Part shown: piece after piece, positions 51,483-60,232 of the stretch
Layout of the letters: each line of letters begins with the position of its first letter
How positions within the stretch are numbered: position 1 is the first letter of the stretch
Origin: Ornithinibacillus xuwenensis
GTDB taxonomy: Bacteria; Bacillota; Bacilli; Bacillales; Amphibacillaceae
NCBI RefSeq assembly: GCF_039614845.1
Contig: NZ_JBDIML010000003.1
Coordinates: 558,001-622,000, forward strand
Length of the DNA stretch: 64,000 nucleotides
Reading direction: 5' to 3'
Position numbers and translations under genes: made by a program
The notes under the pieces: generated by a model
What the model saw: only the letters and a program-made list of their open reading frames with translations
The model's database searches: none
Told to the model about the DNA's origin: nothing

Positions 51483-52532
51483 TTATTTCATGATTTGTTT
51501 AATTAGTTCTCGATTACGGTCCTTGAAGATATCATTATGCGATGAAACTAAGCCACCTTTATTGGCCTTTGGGTGCAAATATTGCTTAGCATGATTCACT
51601 GCATTACCAGCATCATGAAATGCACCTGCAATGAGGTGTAATTTCCCTTCATGCCCTAGAACATCACCAGCAGCATAAATCCCTGGAATATTCGTGGCAC
51701 TTGTCACTTCACCAGCAATAAACCACTCATTCATCATGGCAATTTCTAACGCACTATTTTGGATTAAATCCTTTTCACGGATGAAGCCATGATTAATGAT
51801 GACGTCTTCCACGTCTATGTAGTCGATTTCACCCGTTTTATGATTCGTTAGTTCAACCCGCTCAATTGAATCATGTTTTGTATTTGCGATTAATTTCGTA
51901 ATGGTTGTATGGAAAAAGCATGTTGCAGTGCTATTTAGTAACTGCGTAATATGTGCTTCATGGCCAGTAAATGCTTCGTTTCGATATGTGACATATACTT
52001 TTTTCGCAATTGGTTCTAATTCATTTGCCCAATCAATCGCCGTATCTCCACCACCCGAAATTAACACAGTCTTATCTTTAAATCGCTTTAGCGATTTAAC
52101 CGTGTAGTGCAAATTATTAACTTCAAATCTCTCTGCACCCGTTATATCAATTCGCTGTGGTTTAATAATGCCACCACCAATTGCGAGAATGACGGTTTTG
52201 GAATAATGCTTTTGTCCTGATGCACCATGAAGGGTGAAAACTCCTGAATCATCACGAGAAATGGACGTAATTTTTTCATTTAAAACTACGGTTGGTTCAA
52301 AGGTTAATCCTTGCTGGACTAATTGTTCAATAAGTTTTTCACCTAATAACGGCGGAATTCCCCCAACATCCCAAACCATTTTCTCTGGATACACATGCAC
52401 CTTGCCACCCAGTTCTGCCTGATACTCAATAATCTTCGTTTTCATTTCCCTAAGTCCACTATAAAAGGCCGAGAAAAGGCCTGCTGGTCCGCCTCCAATA
52501 ATGGTGACATCAAATATCTCATTCTGACTCAT
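51483..52532 (-). CDS. YumC-like ferredoxin/flavodoxin-NADP+ reductase
   Basis: FAD- and NADPH-binding reductase, 349 aa, of the FNR type 2 family. FAD motif VTIIGGGPAGLFSAFYSGLREM; intact NADPH motif VLISGGGDTAIDWANEL and following VTYRNEAFTGHEAHI; AAGDVLGHEGKLHLIAGAFHDA near the end. Unlike its paralogue at 19927-20922, all nucleotide loops are present. It lies between the binding-protein and permease genes of the Btr-type siderophore operon, so it may provide electrons for iron release; that is inference. Confidence 0.88.
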   Translation of the reverse strand: MSQNEIFDVTIIGGGPAGLFSAFYSGLREMKTKIIEYQAELGGKVHVYPEKMVWDVGGIPPLLGEKLIEQLVQQGLTFEPTVVLNEKITSISRDDSGVFTLHGASGQKHYSKTVILAIGGGIIKPQRIDITGAERFEVNNLHYTVKSLKRFKDKTVLISGGGDTAIDWANELEPIAKKVYVTYRNEAFTGHEAHITQLLNSTATCFFHTTITKLIANTKHDSIERVELTNHKTGEIDYIDVEDVIINHGFIREKDLIQNSALEIAMMNEWFIAGEVTSATNIPGIYAAGDVLGHEGKLHLIAGAFHDAGNAVNHAKQYLHPKANKGGLVSSHNDIFKDRNRELIKQIMK

Positions 52533-52555
52533 TCTACTCACCCTCCATTACCTCG

Positions 52556-53506
52556 CTACTGATTTCCTGAAACGATTAAATCTACTAATACATCCAGCTG
52601 CTCTTCCATCGCAACAGGATCCTCATTATAAAGTAAATCAAAATCTACCTCATAGACTTGCTTATCCTTCACAGCCTCAAGATTCTGCCACAATGCACCT
52701 TGCTTAATTTCCTCTGCCAGTTCTTCTCCCTTATAAACCGTAAGAAGCAGATGATCACCGGCGTAATCTGGCATGGATTCTAGTGAAATTTGTGTACCAG
52801 CATTTTCTGTGGCGTGTTCAATAATATCCTTTTGCACGTTTTCTTGCGGTTTTAACCCAAGTGCATGATACAGAATGTAGCCTCCCATATTTATATCACC
52901 ATAGACCCGTAAGTGTTTATCCCAGACATTAAAGATGGTAAACGTTTCATCTGGTCCAACTGCATCAGCGATTTTTTCTTTACCCGCTTCAATTTTTTCT
53001 TCAAAGGATGTGATCCAATCTTCTGCTTCTTCCTGCTTACCAAGAATTTCCCCAAAAGTCTTAACCGATTCTTTTGGATCAGGATAAATGTCCAAAGCGA
53101 TTGTCGGAGCGATTTTGCTATATTGGTCATACACTTTTTGATTATCGCCATACATTATAATTAAATCTGGATTCAGTGAAATGATTTTCTCAATGTTAGG
53201 CTCTGTCGCTGAGCCAATGTCTTCTGTCCCATCCGGTTCAATGTAGGGATGGTTGTTCAGCACGTAGCTTGTTAACCCAACCGGTCTGACGCCTAACGCA
53301 ATCATGTCACCGTAATACCAGTCCGAAACAATCCGTTTTGGTTCAACCGGGATTCTTGTCTCTCCTAATTCATGCTCATACATCCTCGTCTCTGCTTCGT
53401 GATTAGTACCTTCCTCTCCAGACGCATCCTCACTGCTACAAGCACTCGTTATGAATATAAAAAACAGTGAAATTATACAAATAGCTAATAGCTTAATAGA
53501 TTTCAT
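52556..53506 (-). CDS. Iron-siderophore binding lipoprotein, FeuA-like (cluster 2)
   Basis: Binds a ferric siderophore, probably catecholate, at the membrane. The signal peptide ends in FITSACSSED with a lipid-anchor Cys, followed by an Asp/Glu/Ser linker; the binding fold has EPKRIVSDWYYGDMIALGVRP and a long helix EEAEDWITSFEEKIEAGKEKI. The start at 53506 follows AGGGGG by eight bases. The length of 316 aa is typical. A Fur-box-like sequence lies about 20 bases upstream. First gene behind the Btr-like regulator, as in the B. subtilis btr-feuABC region. Confidence 0.9.
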   Translation of the reverse strand: MKSIKLLAICIISLFFIFITSACSSEDASGEEGTNHEAETRMYEHELGETRIPVEPKRIVSDWYYGDMIALGVRPVGLTSYVLNNHPYIEPDGTEDIGSATEPNIEKIISLNPDLIIMYGDNQKVYDQYSKIAPTIALDIYPDPKESVKTFGEILGKQEEAEDWITSFEEKIEAGKEKIADAVGPDETFTIFNVWDKHLRVYGDINMGGYILYHALGLKPQENVQKDIIEHATENAGTQISLESMPDYAGDHLLLTVYKGEELAEEIKQGALWQNLEAVKDKQVYEVDFDLLYNEDPVAMEEQLDVLVDLIVSGNQ

Positions 53507-53525
53507 GTTTATCCCCCTAATCAAC

Positions 53526-53544
53526 AATGATACTCATTCTCATT
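53526..53544. promoter_or_regulatory. Fur-box-like site ahead of the FeuA-like gene
   Basis: AATGATACTCATTCTCATT: a partly degenerate match to the Fur box (AATGATA/TCTCATT arms), directly upstream of the FeuA-like ribosome site. Confidence 0.6.
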
Positions 53545-53555
53545 TATATATAGTA

Positions 53556-55217
53556 TCAACCTTGGTTTAAGGTGTACATGTAATAATTGCTCCAATATTT
53601 TTGTACTTTTGTGGCTGTAAATATTCGCATAGCTTCTTCCAGCTGTGCTTCAATGGCTGCAGGACCATAGCCATACCATTTTTCCATGCTTACAAAATAG
53701 ACTTGGTTGTTACGGACCGCACGAAAATTCTGCCACTCCTCCGAATTCATAAGCTGCACTGCTCGTTTCCGTCCGCCTTCTGTATTCTCAATCATAAAAA
53801 AGATATGGTCCGCATTATATTGCGAATTCAGCTTATCCATCATATCCGGCCAAAGACATGCATCCACAACACCTTGATTAAACCAGCATGGGGGTGTTAG
53901 ATGGAGTGTTCTATAAAGTAAATCAGCACCCATATATCCGGAACCATATATTAAAAAATGATTGCTTCTACAGTTAAATATGGCTACTGTTTCTGATGGA
54001 TTAAGCACATCAAGAAGTTTCGTGCGGGCATACGCAACTTTTTCATCAAACCGTTCTAGCCAAATCGCTGCTTCCCGCTCCTGCTCCGTAACTTCCGCCA
54101 CCATTCTGAAATGGTCTCTCCAGCTTATACCACGCCAAGGGATTTGTATCACAGGTGCAATTTTCTTCAGGCGATCATATTCTTCTATTTGATGTACGGT
54201 ATCGATAATGACGTCTGGTTTGGTTTCCATTAGAAGCCGGTAGCGATCCTGTTTATTCCAACCCCAGTCATAGGTATAGCACTGGCCAGTTTGGATTTCG
54301 TTTGCAAAATGGCTATTAATCCAAGAATTAGTCAGTGCAACGTGTGGAACAACACCCAATGTCAACAAGTCAATTGAAAATGCATGGTCTAATGAAGCAA
54401 ACTTCTTTGGCCGTTTTTTATAAATGAGAGGTGAAACCCCAACAGATTGTTTGAATTTCCGACTTAAGTAAAACTCATCCTTAAAGCCAGCTTCAGCAGC
54501 TATCTCACTAAGCTTGTCATTTGTTAATAGTAGTTTTTCCTTCGCTTTATTAATTCGGATTGTATTAACGTATTCTGTAAATGTTTGTCCCGTTGTTTCT
54601 TTAAAACGTACACTTAGTCGTTTAAGACTCATCCCAGACACACGAGCAAGCTCTTCTCTTCTTATTTTTCGTTGATAATGCTCATCGATATAAGAAAGAA
54701 CGAGCTCCATATCCTCTTTATCCTCTGGTTTTTGGTTATCATTCTCTTGAAGCCTGTCTAGCAACTCATAAAAATAACGATGGAAACTAATGCTTTGGTT
54801 CCCATTGGATGGCTGCCATAAATCCAATAGTGTATTAGCTAGAATAACTATTCTTTCGAGACGTTCATCCTGAACAATGCCTTCGTTTAAGAAGGTACAA
54901 GTAGTCTTGTGAGAGCGCACTTGCTCATGCAAATCTTCTACTCGTTCTAGAACATCAAAATAAACACAAACAACACGGGCGGTCTGTCTATCCCCTTTAA
55001 TGGATAAAAACGAGTTGCCTTTACAGAAAAATGCTTGGCCATAATCCAATGTAAAGAATTCGTGATTGAGATAACCTTCCACCTTACCACCAATACCGAG
55101 CAATAACAGATAATCTCCAGAAGCTTGGTGAAATATCTTTTCTTTATCGATTTCAATCTTTTGCACATTCCGAACTATACTAAATGAACTACCGGCACTT
55201 GATTCTCTTGACGCCAT
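53556..55217 (-). CDS. btr: Btr-like AraC activator fused to siderophore-binding domain
   Basis: Cytoplasmic activator of siderophore uptake, 553 aa, three parts: an N-terminal cupin-like region (1-150), an AraC double-HTH (about 168-268, LSYIDEHYQRKIRREELARVSG and AAEAGFKDEFYLSRKFKQSVG), and a C-terminal FhuD-like binding domain (about 275-535, DVIIDTVHQIEEYDRL, GYGPAAIEAQLEEAMRIF). In B. subtilis Btr senses bacillibactin with this domain and turns on feuABC. It lies directly upstream of the FeuA-like gene, same strand, with a Fur-box-like site at its own promoter. Longer start none; ATG with AGGCTGGTG region upstream. Confidence 0.9.
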   Translation of the reverse strand: MASRESSAGSSFSIVRNVQKIEIDKEKIFHQASGDYLLLLGIGGKVEGYLNHEFFTLDYGQAFFCKGNSFLSIKGDRQTARVVCVYFDVLERVEDLHEQVRSHKTTCTFLNEGIVQDERLERIVILANTLLDLWQPSNGNQSISFHRYFYELLDRLQENDNQKPEDKEDMELVLSYIDEHYQRKIRREELARVSGMSLKRLSVRFKETTGQTFTEYVNTIRINKAKEKLLLTNDKLSEIAAEAGFKDEFYLSRKFKQSVGVSPLIYKKRPKKFASLDHAFSIDLLTLGVVPHVALTNSWINSHFANEIQTGQCYTYDWGWNKQDRYRLLMETKPDVIIDTVHQIEEYDRLKKIAPVIQIPWRGISWRDHFRMVAEVTEQEREAAIWLERFDEKVAYARTKLLDVLNPSETVAIFNCRSNHFLIYGSGYMGADLLYRTLHLTPPCWFNQGVVDACLWPDMMDKLNSQYNADHIFFMIENTEGGRKRAVQLMNSEEWQNFRAVRNNQVYFVSMEKWYGYGPAAIEAQLEEAMRIFTATKVQKYWSNYYMYTLNQG

Positions 55218-55268
55218 TGTTTATTCACCAGCCTTCCTAATACTATAATTGGTTTCATCATACTATTA

Positions 55269-55287
55269 ATTGATAATGATAATCAAT
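55269..55287. promoter_or_regulatory. Fur-box-like site ahead of btr
   Basis: ATTGATAATGATAATCAAT contains GATAATGATAATCA, a close match to the Fur consensus, about 50 bases upstream of the btr start. Confidence 0.75.
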
Positions 55288-55368
55288 ACCAATTACATAA
55301 GCATCCTACTTTACGAAGCAATTTAAATTCGATACCATGGCAATAAATAAAGGAAGGGAGAAGATATA

Positions 55369-55878
55369 ATGCCAAAGAAAATTGCCGTAATCGTTACCGA
55401 TATGGTGGAGGAAATTGAACTAACAGATCCTGTGAGGGCTTATAAAGAAGCTGGTCATACAGTAGAAATTATTAGTAACGAAGCTGGTAAAGTAATTAAA
55501 GGTAAAAACGGAGACGAGCTAACAGCAGATAAAGGAATTGATGAAGTAAATGCGAATGACTATGATGCATTATTAGTTCCTGGTGGTTTCTCCCCAGACT
55601 TACTTCGAATTAATCCAAAGAATGGTGCCTTTGCAAAAGCATTTATGAAGGCTAAAAAGCCGGTATTCGCGATCTGTCACGGTCCACAATTCTTAATTGA
55701 AACCGACTTATTAAAAGGTAAAACATTAACAAGCTTTGTTTCTGTAAGAAAAGACTTAGAGAATGCGGGAGCAATCGTGAAAGATAAAGAGGTAGTTGTG
55801 GATGGTAATCTCGTTACAAGTAGAACTCCCGATGACCTACCCGCTTTCAATCGTGAAGCATTAAAATTACTACAATAA
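55369..55878 (+). CDS. DJ-1/PfpI-family protein
   Basis: A 169-aa class I glutamine-amidotransferase-like protein of the PfpI/YhbO type, linked to deglycase, protease or general stress functions. Motifs: KKIAVIVTDMVEEIELTDPVRA, YDALLVPGGFSPDLLRIN, nucleophile elbow AICHGPQFLIE with the Cys, and a C-terminal DGNLVTSRTPDDLPAFN. The catalytic Cys-His pair is present. GGAAGGGAG ribosome site; own terminator. Confidence 0.93.
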   Translation: MPKKIAVIVTDMVEEIELTDPVRAYKEAGHTVEIISNEAGKVIKGKNGDELTADKGIDEVNANDYDALLVPGGFSPDLLRINPKNGAFAKAFMKAKKPVFAICHGPQFLIETDLLKGKTLTSFVSVRKDLENAGAIVKDKEVVVDGNLVTSRTPDDLPAFNREALKLLQ

Positions 55879-55894
55879 CATTCTGATAAAACGA

Positions 55895-55923
55895 GACGGT
55901 ATCTTACAACTGAAGATACCGTC
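55895..55923 (+). terminator. Terminator of the PfpI gene
   Basis: A perfect 11-bp stem GACGGTATCTT with AAGATACCGTC, 7-base loop, followed by TACTTTATTTTCTT, 17 bases past the stop. Confidence 0.9.
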
Positions 55924-55982
55924 TACTTTATTTTCTTGAGCGAATCCACTTCCCGCAAAAGGAAAGCAGCATAGATCAAAAG

Positions 55983-57602
55983 TTACTTGCTATTTCTCTC
56001 CTTCCATTCCGCCACAAAATCATCCAGTACTTTTTTAAGTTCTTGGCCAATCGATGAATAAGCTTCATCATTTAGATTGGCTAGTGATACCCGAATGGAC
56101 CATTTTGGTGCTAAGAAGCCTTCCCCACTTAATAATACAATGGATGATTTTTCGGCTAGGTGATATAAAATATCGACCGGCTTATAATTCTCCTTTAGGT
56201 AATCTGTAAAGCCTTTTTCATAATGATTATTACACCAAATTTCCAAATCAATCTCTGTATAGTAGTCAGCATCATTTGGCAAATGTTTCTTAGGCAACTC
56301 TAAGCCCTCATACAAGAGATTCATTCGTCGATGTAAGATGTCCATAGTTTTTTGCTTGTAGGTATTATTCGTATCAAGCAATGCAAAAACAGAAAACAAT
56401 GCCATTTGCACCTGCTGTGGTGTCGATAAGCCTGCCGTGTGATTCATCGCAACATCCCGACTATCTGCTACCATTCGGTCAATAAACGTAAGCTCTTCTG
56501 GATTCCGCGTTAGGGAAGCATATCGTTTATTCAAGAGGGCTTTCTCATCAGCTTGCAGCTCCTGTATTAACTTATCAAAGACATTGGTTTGATTGATCGC
56601 AATGGTCCCTAAACGCCAACCCGTTACTCCAAAATATTTGGAAAAGGAATAGACACCAATTGTATTGTACGGTAAATCAGCCATTAGCGATCGAAATCCT
56701 TCTACAAACGTACCGTAAACATCATCCGAGATAATCATAAGATTTGGATTATCCTGTTGTACAATCTGAATTATTTGCTCAATGGTTTCCTTTTTAATCG
56801 AAACAGATGGTGGATTACTCGGGTTAACTAGAAATAGTGCTTTAATATCCTTATCCATTAATTTTTCTATTTCCTCATCTGGATACTGCCATGTACGCTG
56901 TCCTTTATCGCTAATTTCGGATGCCTCAATACGAATAAGCTCGTAATCATTATTGGGTAGCTCTGGAATCTCGATGTACGGTGGAAATATTGGAACCATT
57001 ACCGCTATTTTTGATCCTTTCGGTAGTAAGTGATTCTTATATAAGCTTTCAAATATATAGCACATCGCTGCCGTTGCCCCTTCAACAGCAAATAAATCAA
57101 ATTTGCCACAAGCGGTATCTTGCCCACACATTTCCCTTAATAAAAAATCATGGACAACCTGTTCCGTTCTAACAAGCATTCGGTCTGGATTAGGATAGTT
57201 ATCTCCAATGATTCCATCGACTAATTCGTACACCCAAGCATCCGCTTCAAACTGCTTTTTCATTATTCCGTAATCGATTATATCCTTAAGCAATGGAATA
57301 CCAGGAACCTGCTGATTCTCTCTAGCATATTGATGGAACCTATCTGCAATACCAACACGACTTGGCATGCCAGCTAAATCCCCCTCATCCCAGACTCGTC
57401 TAGATTCTGTAATTGCAAATTGTCCAAGTGCAAAAAACGCCTCTCGAGGGGAGGCTGCAATCCAATTAGGATTACCACGACCCGCATCAAGCATTGTTCT
57501 TGTAATCCTCATTTTCCCCTTCGCCAAATCAATAAGTTTATCTTTCAATTCAAACGGACTTATTCTATCTAATTGATGCCTTTCCTTTTTTGGTTCATCC
57601 AT
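55983..57602 (-). CDS. asdA: Aspartate 4-decarboxylase (bifunctional AsdA type)
   Basis: PLP enzyme that converts aspartate to alanine plus CO2 and also transaminates. The 539-aa protein shows the AsdA pattern rather than a standard 400-aa aminotransferase: MLDAGRGNPNWIAASPREAFF, EGATAAMCYIF, LVNPSNPPSVSI, DDVYGTF, the PLP-lysine in YSFSKYFGVTGWRLG and a C-terminal LLSGEGFLAPKWSIRVSLANL. The start at 57602 follows TAGGAGG by six bases; a start six codons upstream overlaps that site. Monocistronic. Aspartate decarboxylation can support pH homeostasis when paired with an exchanger, but no AspT gene is nearby. Confidence 0.93.
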   Translation of the reverse strand: MDEPKKERHQLDRISPFELKDKLIDLAKGKMRITRTMLDAGRGNPNWIAASPREAFFALGQFAITESRRVWDEGDLAGMPSRVGIADRFHQYARENQQVPGIPLLKDIIDYGIMKKQFEADAWVYELVDGIIGDNYPNPDRMLVRTEQVVHDFLLREMCGQDTACGKFDLFAVEGATAAMCYIFESLYKNHLLPKGSKIAVMVPIFPPYIEIPELPNNDYELIRIEASEISDKGQRTWQYPDEEIEKLMDKDIKALFLVNPSNPPSVSIKKETIEQIIQIVQQDNPNLMIISDDVYGTFVEGFRSLMADLPYNTIGVYSFSKYFGVTGWRLGTIAINQTNVFDKLIQELQADEKALLNKRYASLTRNPEELTFIDRMVADSRDVAMNHTAGLSTPQQVQMALFSVFALLDTNNTYKQKTMDILHRRMNLLYEGLELPKKHLPNDADYYTEIDLEIWCNNHYEKGFTDYLKENYKPVDILYHLAEKSSIVLLSGEGFLAPKWSIRVSLANLNDEAYSSIGQELKKVLDDFVAEWKERNSK

Positions 57603-57807
57603 TGGAATCCTCCTAAACAAACTGCTTCTTTATAAGAAGAGTATTCCACAGTTGGAGTGAAATATTAGTGATAGAATCACGGGAGTGTATATAGGAGAAC
57701 GGCATTTTCGAAATCAAAAACCATTGTAGGATATCATGATTAAAGCTATACTAAATTAAACTTAGTTACATTTCCTTTTATTCCCATATTTTCCGAGGAG
57801 AATTATT

Positions 57808-59235
57808 TTGAAGAAAAGTATTTTAACCATTTCAATTTTATATGGAATAGCGTTAACAGCCTCACTTTGGCTTTATGCCCAAAAGCCATTATTCATGGAA
57901 GATGTTGGGCAGTTGTTACCCACGAAAATAAAAGCGGTTCATAGCGCAACTAGTGAAGCTGATTTGCAAAGCTGGGTGAAAGAAGCGATTGAAAACGGTG
58001 AGAAAATATCTGTCGCTGGGATGCAGCATAGTCAGGGAGGACATACCTATTATCCGAATGGCATGGTAATTGATATGAAGAATTATAATGAAATCCTTGA
58101 CTATAACCCAGACGAAAAGACAATCACGGTTCAAAGTGGTGCTACATGGGGGGATATCCAAGAGAAAATCAATCCTGATCATCTAGCAATTCGTGTCATG
58201 CAATCACAAAATATTTTTACGGTAGGAGGCTCCATTAGCGTTAATGCTCATGGGAGGGATATTCGCTTTGGTTCGCTAATTGATGCCGTTGAATCCTTCC
58301 GACTACTCACTCCAGAAGGAGATATTATCGATGTCAGTCGAACCGAAAATAGTGAACTATTTCCTCTCGTAATCGGGGGATATGGTTTGTTCGGTATTAT
58401 TCTAGATGTCACATTACATTTAACCGATGATGAACTCTATCAAATTCGCTCAAGAACACTTGAATACCAGGACTATACCGATTATTTTCTGAATGAAGTG
58501 AAAAGGAATAACGATATTCGCATGCATATTGCTAGATTATCAGTTGCACCGGAAACCCTACTAGAAGAAATGTATGTTACTGACTATGAATTATCTGAAG
58601 ACCAAGATAATCTAGCAAACTATGCAAAGCTAGAAAGAGACTCACTTGCCGCACCTCAAAAGTTCATGCTTGGACTATCACGCTATAGTAACTGGGGTAA
58701 AAATTTTCTTTGGGAAACACAAGAGAAATTTTATGTTGGCCAAAATGGTGACTACATCACACGGAATAATGCGATGCGAGGTGACAGTAAATTTATGGAA
58801 TATGACAACCCGAGCAAGACAGAAATCTTGCAAGAATACTTTGTCCCAGTGGATGAATTCACAAGCTATTTAGACGATTTGCGAGTATTACTAGATAAAG
58901 AGGATTTAAATCTACTAAATATCACGGTACGCTATGTAAATAAGGATGAAGAGGCAATTCTATCGTACGCCAAAGAAGATATGTTTGCACTTGTTCTTTT
59001 AATTAACCAAGGTAAAAACAGAGAGGACATAGAAGAAACCGAAAAAGTCATCCAGAAGATGATTGATGTTACATTAGAGCATGACGGATCCTACTATTTG
59101 CCCTATTATTCATATCCTACACAAGAACAAATGGACGAAGCATATCCACGTAATGATGAATTCTTTCAACTAAAGAAGCAGTATGATCCAAACGAAGTAT
59201 TTATGAATCTATTTTACAAGGAGTATAGCCAATGA
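57808..59235 (+). CDS. FAD-linked oxidoreductase (VAO family)
   Basis: FAD_binding_4-type oxidase, 475 aa. The N-terminus has one hydrophobic helix (ILTISILYGIALTASLWLY), so the enzyme is membrane-anchored, probably facing outwards. FAD domain: EKISVAGMQHSQGGHTYYPNG, ITVQSGATWGDIQEKI, TVGGSISVNAHGRDIRFGS and VIGGYGLFGIILDVTL. C-terminal end FQLKKQYDPNEVFMNLF resembles D-arabinono-lactone/alditol-oxidase-type enzymes. TTG start after GAGGAG. Overlaps the following MFS-like gene by four bases (ATGA). The substrate is unknown. Confidence 0.85.
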   Translation: MKKSILTISILYGIALTASLWLYAQKPLFMEDVGQLLPTKIKAVHSATSEADLQSWVKEAIENGEKISVAGMQHSQGGHTYYPNGMVIDMKNYNEILDYNPDEKTITVQSGATWGDIQEKINPDHLAIRVMQSQNIFTVGGSISVNAHGRDIRFGSLIDAVESFRLLTPEGDIIDVSRTENSELFPLVIGGYGLFGIILDVTLHLTDDELYQIRSRTLEYQDYTDYFLNEVKRNNDIRMHIARLSVAPETLLEEMYVTDYELSEDQDNLANYAKLERDSLAAPQKFMLGLSRYSNWGKNFLWETQEKFYVGQNGDYITRNNAMRGDSKFMEYDNPSKTEILQEYFVPVDEFTSYLDDLRVLLDKEDLNLLNITVRYVNKDEEAILSYAKEDMFALVLLINQGKNREDIEETEKVIQKMIDVTLEHDGSYYLPYYSYPTQEQMDEAYPRNDEFFQLKKQYDPNEVFMNLFYKEYSQ

Positions 59236-59765
59236 ATTTCCGTAAGTTTCTCATCGCCCAAAGCATCCTAATTGCAGCTAGTAGTGTTGTCTTTCCATTT
59301 TATTTACTATTAATTAAAAATGTTGGGGATAGTTACTCTCAATTCGGCTGGGCCTATGGATTATTTACCTTAACAGCAGCATTTTCCTATCCAATAATTG
59401 GCCGACTAGGTGATCGGTTTGGCGATAAGAATATGCTTCTTATTTATACATTAGGCATGGCAGCTGTCATGCTGATTATTCCGCTTCTTATTCATGTATG
59501 GCAGGTTTATGTGATACAGATTGTCATGGGGATTCTTGGTGCAGTTCAAAAGAATACTGAAAAAGCTTTTCTAGCTCGCAATGAAAAAGATGTCAATACT
59601 GCAGGTACAAGAATTGGGAACTATCATCTGCACATATCACTTTGGAGTGGAATAGGAATTATTCTAACGGGGTATTTAATAGATTTTTTAACAATTGCTA
59701 GCTTATTTTATTCGATTTCGTTTGTTTATGTTGTTGCTTCTTTTGTTATTGTTAAGCGGAAATAA
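59232..59765 (+). CDS. Half-size MFS-like membrane protein
   Basis: A 177-aa protein with six helices, only one half of an MFS carrier. Motif A is intact (IIGRLGDRFGDKNML, between helices 2 and 3), then GILGAVQKNTEKAFLARNE and a final helix ending in VIVKRK. No continuation in any frame follows before a gap of about 100 bases and the toxin locus, so it is either a natural half-size protein that would need to dimerise or a truncated gene. It overlaps the FAD-oxidase stop by four bases, which suggests a retained functional coupling. Confidence 0.7.
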   Translation: MNFRKFLIAQSILIAASSVVFPFYLLLIKNVGDSYSQFGWAYGLFTLTAAFSYPIIGRLGDRFGDKNMLLIYTLGMAAVMLIIPLLIHVWQVYVIQIVMGILGAVQKNTEKAFLARNEKDVNTAGTRIGNYHLHISLWSGIGIILTGYLIDFLTIASLFYSISFVYVVASFVIVKRK

Positions 59766-59872
59766 AAGGAACATTCGTTCTATTATTCTACTTGTTAGTA
59801 TGATAGTATAACACTAACAACTACATAGTATAGTGGGCGGTTGGCCACTTCCTGTGAAGGGAGGTGGTAAGG

Positions 59873-59980
59873 ATGACGACTGACGAAGCATTAAGTTTAC
59901 TAGTTCAAGTTAGTATTTCTATTACAGCAGGAATTACACTTTTTGTAACCATTGTCGTCTTTCTAAATAAAAAGAAGTAA
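59873..59980 (+). pseudogene. Type I holin-like toxin gene with frameshift
   Basis: ATG preceded by GGGAGGTGGTAAGG opens MTTDEALSLLVQVSISIT followed by AGITLL and a TAA after 24 codons. In the next frame the sequence continues as FVTIVVFLNKKK and a stop at 59977-59979. One extra T in the TTTT run at 59940-59943 would join them into a 35-aa single-helix peptide with a lysine end, the shape of the putative holin-like toxins (TxpA/Hol_Tox group). Either the toxin is inactivated by a one-base loss or the run was misread. An antisense RNA gene overlaps the 3' end. Confidence 0.72.
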
Positions 59981-60098
59981 CCACCCCTGACCAAGGATCG
60001 GCTACTTCTTTTTAGAATCTCTAACATATGGTCGACCGCTCTTTATGCGGCTGTAGTTGTGGTACTGGGTAGTTACAGCTACTCAGTACCCTTTTCTT
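59965..60098 (-). ncRNA. Antisense antitoxin RNA of the type I locus (predicted)
   Basis: A consensus promoter on the minus strand (60105-60133) would start an RNA near 60098 that runs to the hairpin overlapping the toxin 3' end, about 130 nt. The RNA would contain two hairpins (arms GGTACTGAGTAG/CTACCCAGTACC at 60060-60091 and GCCGC/GCGGT near 60045) and end in the AAAAAGAAGTAGCC/GGTTACTTCTTTTT terminator followed by ATTTAG. This layout, convergent with a 3' overlap, is that of RatA for txpA. Size and ends are inferred. Confidence 0.65.
59968..60013. terminator. Bidirectional terminator of toxin and antitoxin RNA
   Basis: AAAAAGAAGTAACC pairs with GGCTACTTCTTTTT (one mismatch) across a 17-base loop, with A-run and T-run on both sides. 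Confidence 0.8.
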
Positions 60099-60104
60099 AT
60101 GATA

Positions 60105-60133
60105 AGTATAGTTTTTATAAGCTATACTGTCAA
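60105..60133 (-). promoter_or_regulatory. Sigma-A promoter of the antisense RNA
   Basis: On the minus strand TTGACA (60128-60133) and TATACT (60105-60110) are separated by exactly 17 bases: a perfect -35 box and a -10 box with one difference from TATAAT. Confidence 0.85.
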
Positions 60134-60232
60134 TTCACATTCACAGGTGAAAAACTGAACAACTCAATAAAATCTCCCCTTATCTATGGTTAACTGATAA
60201 ACTGGAAATAACGAATAATGTTAGGTGATATG

